DNA of 64,000 nt from Kitasatospora sp. NBC_00315 (GTDB lineage Bacteria > Actinomycetota > Actinomycetes > Streptomycetales > Streptomycetaceae). Shown here in pieces: positions 15,848 to 25,249 of the stretch (the stretch's first letter is position 1; every line of letters starts with the position of its first letter). A model generated the notes under the pieces. It did no database searches and had not been told where the DNA came from. It saw only the letters and a list, made by a program, of their open reading frames with translations. A program made the position numbers and the translations under genes. The stretch lies in NCBI RefSeq assembly GCF_041435095.1, contig NZ_CP108025.1:6882001-6946000 (forward strand), read 5' to 3'.

Positions 15848-18157
15848 GTGTCACCGAGTTCGACCACACCGCCGGCCACCGTCCACGGCTACCCGCGTCA
15901 GGGCCCGAACCGAGAGCTGAAGAAGGCGATCGAGGGGTACTGGGCGGGGCGCGTCACCGCGGCCGACCTGCGCACCGCCGCCGCCGGGCTGCGCCGCGAC
16001 ACCTGGCGGCGCCTCACCGAGGCCGGTATCGCCGAAGTGCCCACCGGGGACTTCTCGTTGTACGACCACGTGCTCGACGCCACCGTCGCGGTGGGCGCCG
16101 TTCCGGAGCGGCACCGCGCCGCCGTCGAGGCGGATCCGCTGGACGGGTACTTCGCCATGGCCCGCGGCACCCAGGCGGTCGCACCGCTGGAGATGACCAA
16201 GTGGTTCGACACCAACTACCACTATCTCGTGCCCGAGTTGGGACCGGACACCGCATTCGCCGCCAACTCGTCCAAGGCGGTCGGCGAACTGCGCGAGGCG
16301 ATCGCGCTGGGCCACACCGCACGGCCGGTCCTGGTCGGCCCGCTGACCTACCTGCTGCTCGCCAAGCCCGCCCCCGGGGTGGCGGCGGACTTCCGGCCGC
16401 TGACCCTGCTGGACCGCCTGCTGCCCGTCTACGCCGAGCTCCTGGCGGACCTGCGAGCGGCCGGCGCCGAGTGGGTCCAGCTGGACGAGCCCGCGCTCGT
16501 CCAGGACCGCAGCCCGGCGGAGTTGAACGCCGCGGCGCGGATCTACCGTGACCTCGGCGCTCTCGCGGACCGACCCAGGATCCTGGTCGCGACGTACTTC
16601 GGCCGAGCCGGTGAGGCCCTGCCGATCCTGGCCAGGGCCCCGATCGAGGGCGTCGCCCTCGACTTCACCGGGCCCGGCGCCGCCAACCTGGACGAACTCG
16701 CCGCCGTCGGCGGCCTGCCCGGCAAGCGCCTGGTCGCGGGGGTGGTGGACGGCCGCAACATCTGGATCAACGACCTGGAGAAGTCGCTCGCCACCCTGGC
16801 CACCCTGCTCGGCCTGGCCGACCGGGTGGACGTCGCGCCGTCCTGCTCCCTGCTGCACGTCCCGCTCGACGCCGACGCGGAGCGCGACCTCGACCCGCAG
16901 GTCGCCCGCTGGCTGGCCTTCGCCCGCCAGAAGACCGACGAGACCGTGCTGCTCGCCAGGGCCCTGAGCCAGGGCACGCACACCCTGACGGCCGAACTGG
17001 CGGCCAACCGCGCCGACCTGGCCTCCCGCGCCGCCTCCGCGCTCACCCACGACCCGGCCGTCCGCGCCCGGGCCGGCGCCGCCACGGCGGAGCACGCCCG
17101 CCGGGCCCGGACCTATCCCGAGCGGGCCGAGGCCCAGCGGGCCCGGCTGGGCCTGCCGTTGCTGCCGACCACCACCATCGGCTCCTTCCCGCAGACCACC
17201 GAACTGCGCACCGCCCGCGCCGACCTGCGCGCCGGGCGCCTCGGCGCCGACGGCTACCGCGAGCGGATGGAGGCCGAGGTCCGCGAGGTGATCGCCTACC
17301 AGGAGAAGGCCGGCCTGGACGTCCTCGTCCACGGTGAACCCGAACGCAACGACATGGTCCAGTACTTCGCCGAACAGCTCACCGGCTACCTCGCCACCAG
17401 GCACGGCTGGGTGCAGTCCTACGGCACCCGCTACGTCCGCCCGCCGGTCCTGGCCGGCGACATCTCCCGTCCGCACCCGATGACCGTCGACTGGTACCGC
17501 TTCGCACAGGATCTGACGGACCGTCCGGTCAAGGGCATGCTCACCGGCCCGGTCACCATGCTCGCCTGGTCCTTCGTCCGCGACGACCAGCCCCTCGCCG
17601 ACACCGCCCGCCAGGTCGCCCTCGCCCTGCGCGAGGAGGTCACCGACCTGGAGGCCGCCGGCGCCGCCGTCATCCAGGTGGACGAGCCCGCCCTGCGCGA
17701 AACCCTCCCGCTGCGCGCCGCGGACCGCCCGGCCTACCTGGCCTGGGCCACCGGGGCCTTCCGTCTCAGCACCTCGGGCGTGCGGGCGGACACCCAGATC
17801 CACACCCACATGTGCTACGCCGAGTTCGGCGAGATCATGACCGCGATCGACGAGCTCGACGCGGACGTGATCTCCCTGGAGGCGGCCCGCTCGCACATGC
17901 AGGTCGCCCACGAGCTGGCCGGGGCCGGCTACCCCCGTGAGGTCGGGCCGGGCGTCTACGACATCCACTCCCCGCGGGTGCCCGGCACCGAGGAGGCCGC
18001 CGCCCTGCTCCGCGCCGGCCTGGCGGCCATTCCCGCCGAGCGGCTCTGGGTCAACCCCGACTGCGGACTGAAGACCCGCGGCTGGCCGGAGACCCGGGCC
18101 TCCCTGGAGCACCTGGTCGAAGCGGCGCGCCTGGTCCGGGCGGAGCTGACCGGCTGA
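15848..18157 (+). CDS. metE: 5-methyltetrahydropteroyltriglutamate-homocysteine methyltransferase (B12-independent methionine synthase)
   Basis: A 769-residue cytoplasmic enzyme, matching the usual MetE length, that transfers a methyl group from methyltetrahydrofolate polyglutamate to homocysteine in the last step of methionine synthesis. The N-terminal barrel begins GYPRQGPNRELKKAIEGYW; the C-terminal barrel has TTTIGSFPQT and VLVHGEPERNDMVQYF. Zinc ligands are visible as His654 and Cys656 (HTHMCYAEF), Glu678 and Cys739 (NPDCGLKTRGW), all offset by 13 from the E. coli residues. GTG at 15848 follows GAAGGAGAG. Expression is expected to be repressed by B12 through the leader riboswitch. Confidence 0.97.
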   Translation: MSPSSTTPPATVHGYPRQGPNRELKKAIEGYWAGRVTAADLRTAAAGLRRDTWRRLTEAGIAEVPTGDFSLYDHVLDATVAVGAVPERHRAAVEADPLDGYFAMARGTQAVAPLEMTKWFDTNYHYLVPELGPDTAFAANSSKAVGELREAIALGHTARPVLVGPLTYLLLAKPAPGVAADFRPLTLLDRLLPVYAELLADLRAAGAEWVQLDEPALVQDRSPAELNAAARIYRDLGALADRPRILVATYFGRAGEALPILARAPIEGVALDFTGPGAANLDELAAVGGLPGKRLVAGVVDGRNIWINDLEKSLATLATLLGLADRVDVAPSCSLLHVPLDADAERDLDPQVARWLAFARQKTDETVLLARALSQGTHTLTAELAANRADLASRAASALTHDPAVRARAGAATAEHARRARTYPERAEAQRARLGLPLLPTTTIGSFPQTTELRTARADLRAGRLGADGYRERMEAEVREVIAYQEKAGLDVLVHGEPERNDMVQYFAEQLTGYLATRHGWVQSYGTRYVRPPVLAGDISRPHPMTVDWYRFAQDLTDRPVKGMLTGPVTMLAWSFVRDDQPLADTARQVALALREEVTDLEAAGAAVIQVDEPALRETLPLRAADRPAYLAWATGAFRLSTSGVRADTQIHTHMCYAEFGEIMTAIDELDADVISLEAARSHMQVAHELAGAGYPREVGPGVYDIHSPRVPGTEEAAALLRAGLAAIPAERLWVNPDCGLKTRGWPETRASLEHLVEAARLVRAELTG

Positions 18158-18360
18158 CGAGGACGCCGGGGACCGGCCGGGCGCCCGCACACGGCCCGGC
18201 CCGTCCCCGGCCCGTCCCCGGCCCGGCCCGGCCCCGGCACTCCCGGACGACGGCGCAGCCTGGACGGTGCCGCCCGGCCGGGCAACGGCTCTCGGACGGG
18301 GGGCACCGACCCCGGCGGCCGGGGTTTGCCGTCGCCGGTGATCGCTGTTGAGATCGGCTC

Positions 18361-19317
18361 ATGAGCCCTTCGAGCGCCCGGCCCGCCGGCCCCCCGGCCA
18401 GGATCCTGCTTCCCTACCCGACCGAGCGGATCGGCCTGCCGGGGGTGGCGGCCGAACTGTGGGACGGCCGGGGCGAGGGCCCGCCCCGCAGGGTGCTCGA
18501 CGAGGTGGAGTTCTTCGTCGTCCCGTACACCTTCGCGTCGGCGGCCGTGCCGCTGCTCGCGCGGATGCCCCGGTTGCGGATCGTGCAGAGCCTGTCGGCG
18601 GGCGTCGAGGGCCTGCTGCCGGCCGTGCCGCCCGGTGCGGCGCTCTGCAACGCCAGGGGCGTCCACGACGCGAGCACGGCCGAGCTCGCGCTCACCCTGA
18701 TCCTCTCCTCCCTGCGCGGCCTGCCGGGCTTCGTCCGGGCGCAGGACGCCGGTGCCTGGCAGGGCGGATCGTTCGCCTCGCTCGCCGACCGTACGGTGCT
18801 GGTGGTCGGCCACGGCTCGATCGGCGCGGCCGTCGAGGAGCGCCTGGTGCCGTTCGAGTGCGAGGTGCTCAGGGTCGCCCGCAGCGCCCGGACGGCGGCC
18901 CGCGGGCCGGTGCACGCCCTCGCCGACCTCCCGGCCCTGCTGCCCCGGGCCGACGTCGTGGTGCTGACCGTCCCGCTCACCGACGGGACCAGGGGGCTGG
19001 TGGACGCGGCCTTCCTCGCCGCGATGAAGGACGGCGCCCTGCTGGTCAACGTGGCCCGTGGCGCCGTGGTGGACACCACGGCCCTCCTCGCCGAACTGCG
19101 CGGCGGCCGGCTGAGCGCCGCGCTCGACGTCACCGACCCCGAGCCGCTGCCCGCCGGCCACCCGCTCTGGCAGGCGCCCGGCACCCTGATCACGCCTCAC
19201 GTGGGCGGCAACAGCTCCGCCTTCCTGCCCCGGGCCCTGCGCCTGATCCGCGCCCAGCTGGAGCGCTTCCTCGCCGGTGAGCCACCGAGGAACGTGGTGT
19301 CCCCGCCCGCCGGCTGA
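18361..19317 (+). CDS. D-isomer-specific 2-hydroxyacid dehydrogenase
   Basis: A 318-residue NAD(P)-dependent dehydrogenase. The nucleotide-binding motif is VLVVGHGSIGAAVEERL (G-x-G-x-x-G). Catalytic elements are Arg in NVARGAVVDT, the acidic residue in DVTDPEPLPAGHPLW, and His in ITPHVGGN, in the normal order for the family. It acts on 2-hydroxy/2-keto acids such as glyoxylate/hydroxypyruvate or phosphoglycerate-like substrates; the exact one is unknown. ATG at 18361 lies after a 200-bp gap of CCCGGCCCGT-type repeats, and it is probably monocistronic. Confidence 0.92.
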   Translation: MSPSSARPAGPPARILLPYPTERIGLPGVAAELWDGRGEGPPRRVLDEVEFFVVPYTFASAAVPLLARMPRLRIVQSLSAGVEGLLPAVPPGAALCNARGVHDASTAELALTLILSSLRGLPGFVRAQDAGAWQGGSFASLADRTVLVVGHGSIGAAVEERLVPFECEVLRVARSARTAARGPVHALADLPALLPRADVVVLTVPLTDGTRGLVDAAFLAAMKDGALLVNVARGAVVDTTALLAELRGGRLSAALDVTDPEPLPAGHPLWQAPGTLITPHVGGNSSAFLPRALRLIRAQLERFLAGEPPRNVVSPPAG

Positions 19318-19771
19318 ACCCGGCGGGTCGGCCGCGCCCGACCGGGGCCCGTTACGCCGTCGGAGGGGCGCGGCCGTCCCGAACGGACGAGCGGGGCGAG
19401 CCGCTCACCCCCGGACGGGCCGGCGCCACGGAGTGTGGCCCCGGTACGGGTACGGGTACGGGGCCGCCACCGGCGGGCGGCGAACGACGGGAGACGGCAG
19501 TGACATCGTCCGCGGACGAGCGCCCCGGACGCGGCCCGCGCTCCGCGCTCCGGCTCCCGCGCTCCGCGCTCCGGCTCCCGCGCTCCGCGCTCCGGGCTCC
19601 GTCGCCGGCAGGACGGCGCGGCCGCTCGGCGCGAGCGGCCGGGGCCCGCGTGAGCACCGCGGTGCACCTGCCGGCGAGCGCCCCCGCGCAGTCGCTGCCC
19701 GCCCGGGAGCTGGTGGCCTTCACCCTGGCCTCCCAACGCGCGGTGACGGCCGAGCGCGGCGGGAGGTGGCG
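19318..19771. other. 454-bp intergenic region with a 21-bp tandem repeat
   Basis: No gene is supported. Reading frames through it encode Arg/Pro/Ala-rich text without family resemblance. It includes GGTACGGGTACGGGTACGGG (four GTACGG units near 19440) and the 21-bp repeat at 19537-19600. Confidence 0.5.
19537..19600. repeat. Three tandem copies of a 21-bp unit
   Basis: CGCGCTCCGCGCTCCGGCTCC occurs at 19537-19557 and 19558-19578, and a 22-bp variant with one extra G at 19579-19600. Each unit itself contains two CGCTCCG heptamers. It is probably non-coding slippage DNA. Confidence 0.8.
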
Positions 19772-20416
19772 ATGGTCCTCGACCTGCTCCTGATCGGCCT
19801 GGCCATCACCCTGGAGCCCGTACCCGTGACGGCCTTCATCCTGCTGCTCTCCGCCGACCGGGGCCTGCGCAAGGGGCTGGCCTTCGTGCTGGCGTGGCTC
19901 GGCTGCCTGGTCCTGGTCCTGGCCATGGTGGTCGCGGCGACCGGGGGCACGCCGTTCCAGCGCAGCAGCACCCCCTCGACGGCGGTGCTGGCCTTCAAGA
20001 TCGCCCTGGGCGTCGGCCTGGTCGGCTACGGCGAGCACCGCCGGCGCCGGCTCGGCCGCCCCCACCGGCCCCCGGCCTGGGCCGGCCGGCTGAACCGCCT
20101 CTCGCCCTGGACGGCGGCCGGCACGGCCGTCCTGCTCCAGCCGTGGGCCCTGGTCGCGGCCGGCTGCGCGACGGTGGTGGACGCGGACCTGTCGCACGTC
20201 ACGACCTACCTGGCGCTGACCGGCTTCTGCCTGCTCGCCAGCTCCAGCCTGCTGGTGATGCTGGTCCACGCCGCCCTGTGGCCCGCCGCCGCGCAGGAGC
20301 GCCTCGGGCGGCTGCGCGCCTGGATGGAGGCCCACCAGGACCCGACCGTCGTCCTGCTCTGCCTGCTGATCGGCCTCTGGCTGGTCGGCAGGAGCATCTA
20401 CCAGCTCGTCGGATAG
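19772..20416 (+). CDS. GAP/Sap-like polytopic membrane protein
   Basis: A 214-residue protein with six hydrophobic helices (LLLIGLAITLEPVPVTAFILLLSA, GLAFVLAWLGCLVLVLAMVVA and so on) resembling the GAP family, also called Sap sulfolipid-1-addressing-like proteins, implicated in mycobacteria in lipid export. The EPVPVTAFI segment in helix 1 is the best family marker. Role in this organism unknown. ATG at 19772 follows GGGAGGTGGCG. It appears monocistronic. Confidence 0.75.
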   Translation: MVLDLLLIGLAITLEPVPVTAFILLLSADRGLRKGLAFVLAWLGCLVLVLAMVVAATGGTPFQRSSTPSTAVLAFKIALGVGLVGYGEHRRRRLGRPHRPPAWAGRLNRLSPWTAAGTAVLLQPWALVAAGCATVVDADLSHVTTYLALTGFCLLASSSLLVMLVHAALWPAAAQERLGRLRAWMEAHQDPTVVLLCLLIGLWLVGRSIYQLVG

Positions 20417-20418
20417 GA

Positions 20419-20473
20419 CGGCGGTGAGGCGCCCGGTCGGCCGCCCCCGGCGGTGAGGCGCCCCGGTCGGCCG
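20419..20473. repeat. Two direct copies of a 25-26-bp sequence
   Basis: CGGCGGTGAGGCGCCCGGTCGGCCG at 20419-20443 is repeated at 20448-20473 with one extra C, directly after the stop codon of the GAP-family gene. It is non-coding; possible duplication by slippage. Confidence 0.7.
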
Positions 20474-20638
20474 ACCGGAGGACTGGGCCGACGGAGTGAC
20501 GGCGGAGGGTTCATCGGGAGGTCGCGGGCCGAAGGCCCGGAGCGGCCGCCGCCACGTGGTAGCAAGTCAACGAGGCAGGTCGGCCGAGGCTTTTCGGACG
20601 GCTTCCGACGCTGAGGACGAGCCGAGGAGGCGATCAGC

Positions 20639-21985
20639 ATGCCGGCCACAGCCGCAGGTCCGCCGGCCCGGCCGCCGGACCCCCTCGCGCTGGTCCGCAC
20701 CCGCCAGTACGCGGTGCTGCTGGTGGTCACGGCGCTGCTCGGCATCCCGATCTCGGCGGCGGCGTTCGGGTTCCTCGCGCTCGTCTCCGAACTCCAGTCG
20801 CTCACCTACACCGATCTCCCCAGCGGCCTGGGATTCCACGGGACGCCCCTGTGGTGGCCGATCCCGCTGCTCGCCGCGGGCGGGTTGCTGGTGGCGCTGA
20901 CCATCCGCTACCTGCCGGGGGAGGGCGGCCACAAGCCGGCCGAGGGGCTGGCCACCCAGGGAGCACCCGCGGCGGCGGCGCTGCCCGGTGTCGCGCTCGC
21001 GGCGCTGCTGTCCCTCGGCGCGGGCGTGGTGCTCGGCCCCGAGGCGCCGCTCATCGCACTCGGCGGTGGCCTGGCGGTGTTCGCGGTCCGGGCGGTCAAG
21101 CGGGACGTCCGGCCGAACGCGAGCGCGCTGCTGGGCGCCGCGGGGAGCTTCGCGGCCGTCAGCACGCTGCTCGGCTCTCCGCTGCTCGGCGCGTTCCTGC
21201 TGATGGAGGCGGCCGGGCTCGGCGGCGCGATGATGGGTGTCGTCCTGGTGCCCGGCCTGCTCGCGGCCGGGATCGGCGCACTGATCTTCACCGGCCTCGG
21301 GTCCTGGACCGGCCGGGGCACGTACTCACTGGCCCTGCACCAGGTGCCGCACGCCGGGCGCCCCGACCTCGCCGGCTTCGGCTGGGCCGTCGTCATCGGC
21401 CTGGCCTCGGCCCTCCTCGGGACGGCGATCCGCCGGACGGCACTGTTCCTTCAGGCCCGCGTCGAACGGCGGCGGGTGGCGCTGACCGTGGCGGCCGGTG
21501 CGCTCGTGGGCGTCGTCGCGCTGGTGTTCGCCGAGTGGACCGGTGGGCAGCCCTCCGAGGTGCTGTACTCCGGGCAGAGCGCGTTCGGCGCGCTGCTGGC
21601 CGACCAGAGCAGTTACTCGGCCGGGACCCTGGTGGTCCTGCTGCTCTGCAAGGCCGTCGGCTACGGCCTCTCCCTCGCGGCGTTCCGCGGTGGCCCGGTG
21701 TTCCCGTCGATGTTCGTGGGAGCGGCGGGCGGTCTGGCCCTCGCACACCTCCCCGGCCTGGACGTGACCTCCGGCTTCGCGATGGGCGTCGGGGCGATGT
21801 GCGTGGCGATGCTGAAGCTGCCGATGACCTCGGTGCTGCTGGCCACCGTGCTGCTGGGCGTCGAGGGGATCACCGTCATGCCGCTCGTCATCGTCGCCGT
21901 GGTGGTCTCCTACACCCTCACGCTCCGGCTCACCCCCGTCCCGGCGCCGGCTCCCGTCCCGTCGCCGCTCCCGCCGTACCCGTGA
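20639..21985 (+). CDS. ClC family chloride channel/antiporter
   Basis: A 448-residue integral membrane protein with about ten hydrophobic segments. The ClC selectivity-filter regions are present in order: a GVVLGPEAPLIALGGGL segment (equivalent of G-R-E-G-P, with the gating Glu), GSPLLGAFLLMEA, and GGPVFPSMFVGAAGG (equivalent of G-x-F-x-P). No C-terminal CBS domains. It probably exchanges chloride or another halide for protons. GAGGAGG lies 8 bp before the ATG. Confidence 0.9.
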   Translation: MPATAAGPPARPPDPLALVRTRQYAVLLVVTALLGIPISAAAFGFLALVSELQSLTYTDLPSGLGFHGTPLWWPIPLLAAGGLLVALTIRYLPGEGGHKPAEGLATQGAPAAAALPGVALAALLSLGAGVVLGPEAPLIALGGGLAVFAVRAVKRDVRPNASALLGAAGSFAAVSTLLGSPLLGAFLLMEAAGLGGAMMGVVLVPGLLAAGIGALIFTGLGSWTGRGTYSLALHQVPHAGRPDLAGFGWAVVIGLASALLGTAIRRTALFLQARVERRRVALTVAAGALVGVVALVFAEWTGGQPSEVLYSGQSAFGALLADQSSYSAGTLVVLLLCKAVGYGLSLAAFRGGPVFPSMFVGAAGGLALAHLPGLDVTSGFAMGVGAMCVAMLKLPMTSVLLATVLLGVEGITVMPLVIVAVVVSYTLTLRLTPVPAPAPVPSPLPPYP

Positions 21986-22104
21986 GCCCTGCTCCGGGGC
22001 CGCGCGCCCGCGTGCCCGCGTGCCGTAACCGCGTACCCCCGCCCACCCCGCCCACCCCGCCCAGCCCGCCCGCCCCGCCCGCCGTCCGACCAGGAGGCCC
22101 CGCC

Positions 22105-23037
22105 ATGTCCCAGAGCCCGAGCGGACAGCAGTTCCGGCTGCGCAGCGGAGCGCACAGCGCCGTCGTGGTGGAGCTCGGGGCGGCCCTGAGCCGCTACACG
22201 TTCGGCGGGCGGCCCGTCCTGGACGGCTTCGCCTCCGACGAGCGGATCACGGGCGGCCGCGGGCAGCTCCTGGTGCCCTGGCCGAACCGGATCGGCGGCG
22301 GACGCTACCGCTGGGACGGCGAGGACCAGCAACTCCCGCTCACCGAGCCGGCCGCCGGCAACGCCATCCACGGCCTGCTCCGCTGGTGTTCGTGGCAGCC
22401 GCTGGAGACGGCGCAGGACCGTGTGCTGCTCGGGGCGACGCTCTTCCCGCAGCCCGGTTACCCGTTCCACCTCGGGCTCCGGGTGCAGTACGGGCTCGAC
22501 GCCGAGGGCCTCTCGGTCACCGTGACGGCGCGCAACCTCGGTACGGGGGCCGCACCCTACGGCGTCGGCCAGCACCCCTACCTGACGGTGGGTACGGAGC
22601 TGGTGGACGAGGCGGTGCTGACCCTCCCGGCCCGGGCCTGGCTGCCGGCCGCGCAGCAGGGCGCGCCGGTCGCGGCCCAGACGGTGGAGGGCACGCCGTT
22701 CGACTTCCGGGTGGCGCGCGCCATCGGTACGCAGCGCCTGGACACCGCGTTCGCCGACCTGGAGCGGGACTCCTCCGGTCGGGCCCTGGTGCGCCTCGCA
22801 CACCCCGCGGGCCACCACGGCAGCGACCTGTGGCTGGGGGAGGGCGCCGACTTCCTCCAGGTGTACACCGGCGACACGCTGCCCGGGCGGGTCCGGCGCC
22901 GAGGCGTCGCGGTGGAGCCGATGTCCTGTCCACCGGACGCGTTCCGGGGCCGGCCCGCCGCGGTCGAACTGGGCCCCGGTGACCTGCACACGTTCCGCTG
23001 GGGCCTGCGGCCGTGGAACGGCCCGCACGAGGCATAG
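22105..23037 (+). CDS. Aldose 1-epimerase family protein
   Basis: A 310-residue galactose-mutarotase-like protein. The key catalytic residues are recognisable: His in NAIHGLLR, His in GVGQHPYL and the Glu in AVEPMSCPPDAF, which acts as general base in GalM. The substrate pocket also has LLVPWPNRIGGGRY. It should interconvert alpha- and beta-anomers of hexoses. GAGGCCCC before the ATG gives a good ribosome binding site (CCAGGAGG). Preceding it is a short CCCGCCCACCC repeat (22035-22085). Monocistronic. Confidence 0.92.
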   Translation: MSQSPSGQQFRLRSGAHSAVVVELGAALSRYTFGGRPVLDGFASDERITGGRGQLLVPWPNRIGGGRYRWDGEDQQLPLTEPAAGNAIHGLLRWCSWQPLETAQDRVLLGATLFPQPGYPFHLGLRVQYGLDAEGLSVTVTARNLGTGAAPYGVGQHPYLTVGTELVDEAVLTLPARAWLPAAQQGAPVAAQTVEGTPFDFRVARAIGTQRLDTAFADLERDSSGRALVRLAHPAGHHGSDLWLGEGADFLQVYTGDTLPGRVRRRGVAVEPMSCPPDAFRGRPAAVELGPGDLHTFRWGLRPWNGPHEA

Positions 23038-23299
23038 AGCGGCGGATCCGCCCTCACCAGGTCGGTGACGCGCTGGGAGTCGCGGAGCGCCAGGACGTCC
23101 GTGGCGATGTCGCGAAACACCGGTCGGGGGCCTCAGAGGCAGGGCTCGCCGGCCGGGTCGACCCGGAGCCTGTCGGTCCAGCCGTGGAGCTGACGGTGGG
23201 TGGAGGCACGGACGCCCGAGGTGCGCATCTCCCGCATCGTGGGCTGTCGGGCGTCCGTACCGCCGACTCGCGGTGGCGGCCGGGAACTCGTTCCCGCTG

Positions 23300-24865
23300 T
23301 CAGCCGGCGAGCGGCGGGGCGCCCTCGGAGGTGGCCGGCGGCGCTGCGGCGGATTCCGTCCCCTGCCCGGTGTCGAGGAACTCCCGGACCGCGAACGCGG
23401 CCAGCACCGCCACGGCGATCCACACCACCACGGCCGAGGACGGGTAGCTCCAGGTGAACAGCACGACGGCGGCCACCAGGAGGATCGCCGCGCCGATCCA
23501 GCGCTTGAAGCGGTGGACGAACCGTCCGACCGGCCCCAGCCGCATACCGAACGAGGAGAGCACCTCGCGTACGGCTCCGATGCCCCGGCGGCAGACGGTG
23601 CGGACGGTGACCGCGACGGACGAGGGGCCGATCAGGAACGCGCCCAGTGCGGTGATCAGCGCCAGTGCCCCGACCGCCCGCACGCTCGCGCGCATGAACC
23701 GGATCAGGGTGTCGTACACCGCCCCGGCCGCCGCCTGGGAGGCGCCGGGCGGGAGGTGGTCGAGGTAGAAGGACCGGAACACCGTCAGCACGATGCCGGT
23801 CAGCAGCATCGCGGCGAACACGCCCAGCGCCGCCCCGATCAGCGCCCGGCGCCGGTTCACGGCCAGGAACACCCCGGCCGCGGCGATCAGCACGGTGACG
23901 ATCGGCAGCCAGGTGCCCATGATCTCCAGCAGGCGGAAGTACGACTTGACCTTGCCGATGTCGTTCGAGGCGAACACGACGAAGTTCGTGTGCACGGCCG
24001 GGATCTTCGCGGCGAGGCCGAAGCCCGAGTTCACCAGCTCGGTCTGGACCCTGGCGACGATCGGCGCGATGTCGACGGTGACCTGGTTGTTGTCCAGCGA
24101 GACCGCGCCGCCGCCCTGCCCCGTCAGCGCCTTGTCCAACGCGCTGTGGCCGGCCCGGTTCGCGTTGATCCACAGCGACTCGAACGCGCTGCTGGAGACC
24201 ACCCGGTGGACGGTGGTGTTCACCAGATCGGTGAGGCCACTGGTGATCGGCCCGCTCAGGCCGTTGATCAGGTTGGCGGCCGGGGCCGGGACGCCCTGCT
24301 GGGCCGCGGCCTCGGAGAGCTGGTTGACCAGGCCCTTCACGTCGATCTGGTCGAGGACCGCCGTGGTGACCCGTGCGGCGACCGCCTCCTGAACGTCCGG
24401 GTTCGAGGCCAGCGGGGCGACGGTGGAGACGTAGCGGTCGGTGTTGCCGACGATGTCGCTCGTCCAGACCGAGACCACCGACAGCAGGGACAGCACCGAG
24501 GCCAGCACGATCAGCACCACCGCGCCGGAGGTCCGCCACCAGTGGTGGCGCCGGCGCGGCGTGCTGGAGCTCTCCAGCATCGCGACCCGCTGCCGCAGCT
24601 CGTCGACCTCGCTGGGCCCGCTCACCGGGGGTCGCGGCGGCGGGGCCGGCGGTGCGGCCGCCGTCGGCGGTGTCACCTTCGGAACCGACGCGGTGGGCTG
24701 CTCGCCGGGCCCGGCCGGCGGCAGCGGCGGCAGGTGCTTCCCCTGCGGTGGCTGCGGCTCGGCGGGTTCGGTGCCGGGTGGCGGCTGGTTCGCTTCGGCG
24801 GGTTCGGTGCCGGGTGGCGGCTGGTTCGCTTCGGCGGGCTCCGGGCCGGACTCGCTGGAGGCCAT
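23300..24865 (-). CDS. Large integral membrane protein with proline-rich cytoplasmic N-terminus
   Basis: A 521-residue protein. Residues 1-85 are Pro/Glu/Gln-rich, including a perfect 12-residue duplication (EPAEANQPPPGT twice) from a 36-bp DNA repeat; residues 87-100 (EVDELRQRVAMLES) look like a short coiled coil. Then one helix (about 112-130), a large extracytoplasmic domain of about 200 residues (with SNDIGKVKSYFRLL near its end), and five more helices to the C-terminus. Similar proteins are common in streptomycetes but I know no function. ATG at 24865 is preceded by GGGAGAG, which decides the start over a much longer open frame. Confidence 0.78.
   Translation of the reverse strand: MASSESGPEPAEANQPPPGTEPAEANQPPPGTEPAEPQPPQGKHLPPLPPAGPGEQPTASVPKVTPPTAAAPPAPPPRPPVSGPSEVDELRQRVAMLESSSTPRRRHHWWRTSGAVVLIVLASVLSLLSVVSVWTSDIVGNTDRYVSTVAPLASNPDVQEAVAARVTTAVLDQIDVKGLVNQLSEAAAQQGVPAPAANLINGLSGPITSGLTDLVNTTVHRVVSSSAFESLWINANRAGHSALDKALTGQGGGAVSLDNNQVTVDIAPIVARVQTELVNSGFGLAAKIPAVHTNFVVFASNDIGKVKSYFRLLEIMGTWLPIVTVLIAAAGVFLAVNRRRALIGAALGVFAAMLLTGIVLTVFRSFYLDHLPPGASQAAAGAVYDTLIRFMRASVRAVGALALITALGAFLIGPSSVAVTVRTVCRRGIGAVREVLSSFGMRLGPVGRFVHRFKRWIGAAILLVAAVVLFTWSYPSSAVVVWIAVAVLAAFAVREFLDTGQGTESAAAPPATSEGAPPLAG
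24761..24832. repeat. Perfect 36-bp tandem duplication inside a coding region
   Basis: 24761-24796 and 24797-24832 are identical 36-bp units, in frame, encoding twice a 12-residue PAEANQPPPGTE-type block in the cytoplasmic tail of the minus-strand membrane protein. Perfect identity suggests a recent slippage event. Confidence 0.9.
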
Positions 24866-25249
24866 CGCACTCTCCCTGGGGTGGGTCCTCGTGCGCCGTC
24901 GCGGGCGGCGCCCGGCTGCTGTGCGCACCAGCAGACACCGCCCGGGGCGGCCCCACCACCCGGGATGCGCGCACGGGTGACCCGGTGTCGGGGAACGCGC
25001 GCCCGTGCCCCGGCGCCCGTCCGGCTCGCGGATGCCGGAACCGGTGCGATCCGCGATGATCGGAGTTGCGTGCACGCCGCGCCGGCCTCCCGGCGCGTTC
25101 CCTCCGGCAGGGCCCGCGGCGCGTGCCGCGGGCGGACCGGCGGCGTGCCGATCGCCTCCCCGCGCCGGCGGGCCGCTGACCGGGCGTCCGAAGCCGTCGC
25201 GGCGACGGTCGTGGGGCCCGTGTTCCGCAGGCCGTTCTGGAGGGTTCCG
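24866..25249. other. 384-bp divergent intergenic region
   Basis: It lies between the minus-strand membrane protein start and the DUF2252 start. It must contain both promoters; I see no clear -35/-10 pair or long repeat and no gene. Confidence 0.4.

Noticed and set aside
19500..19793. Small plus-strand frame upstream of the GAP-family gene
   Set aside because: It is mostly the 21-bp tandem repeat (RSALRLP units) and low-complexity text, and it overlaps the real start; no ribosome binding site of note.
23037..23120. Short minus-strand frame starting MFRDIATDVLALRDSQRV
   Set aside because: The first 28 residues look protein-like, but the frame then runs antisense into the epimerase gene with no stop at a natural end; at most a gene scrap.
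23133..23236. Minus-strand 34-codon frame (MREMRTSGVRASTHRQLHGW...)
   Set aside because: No clear ribosome binding site, membrane span or family; too short to support.
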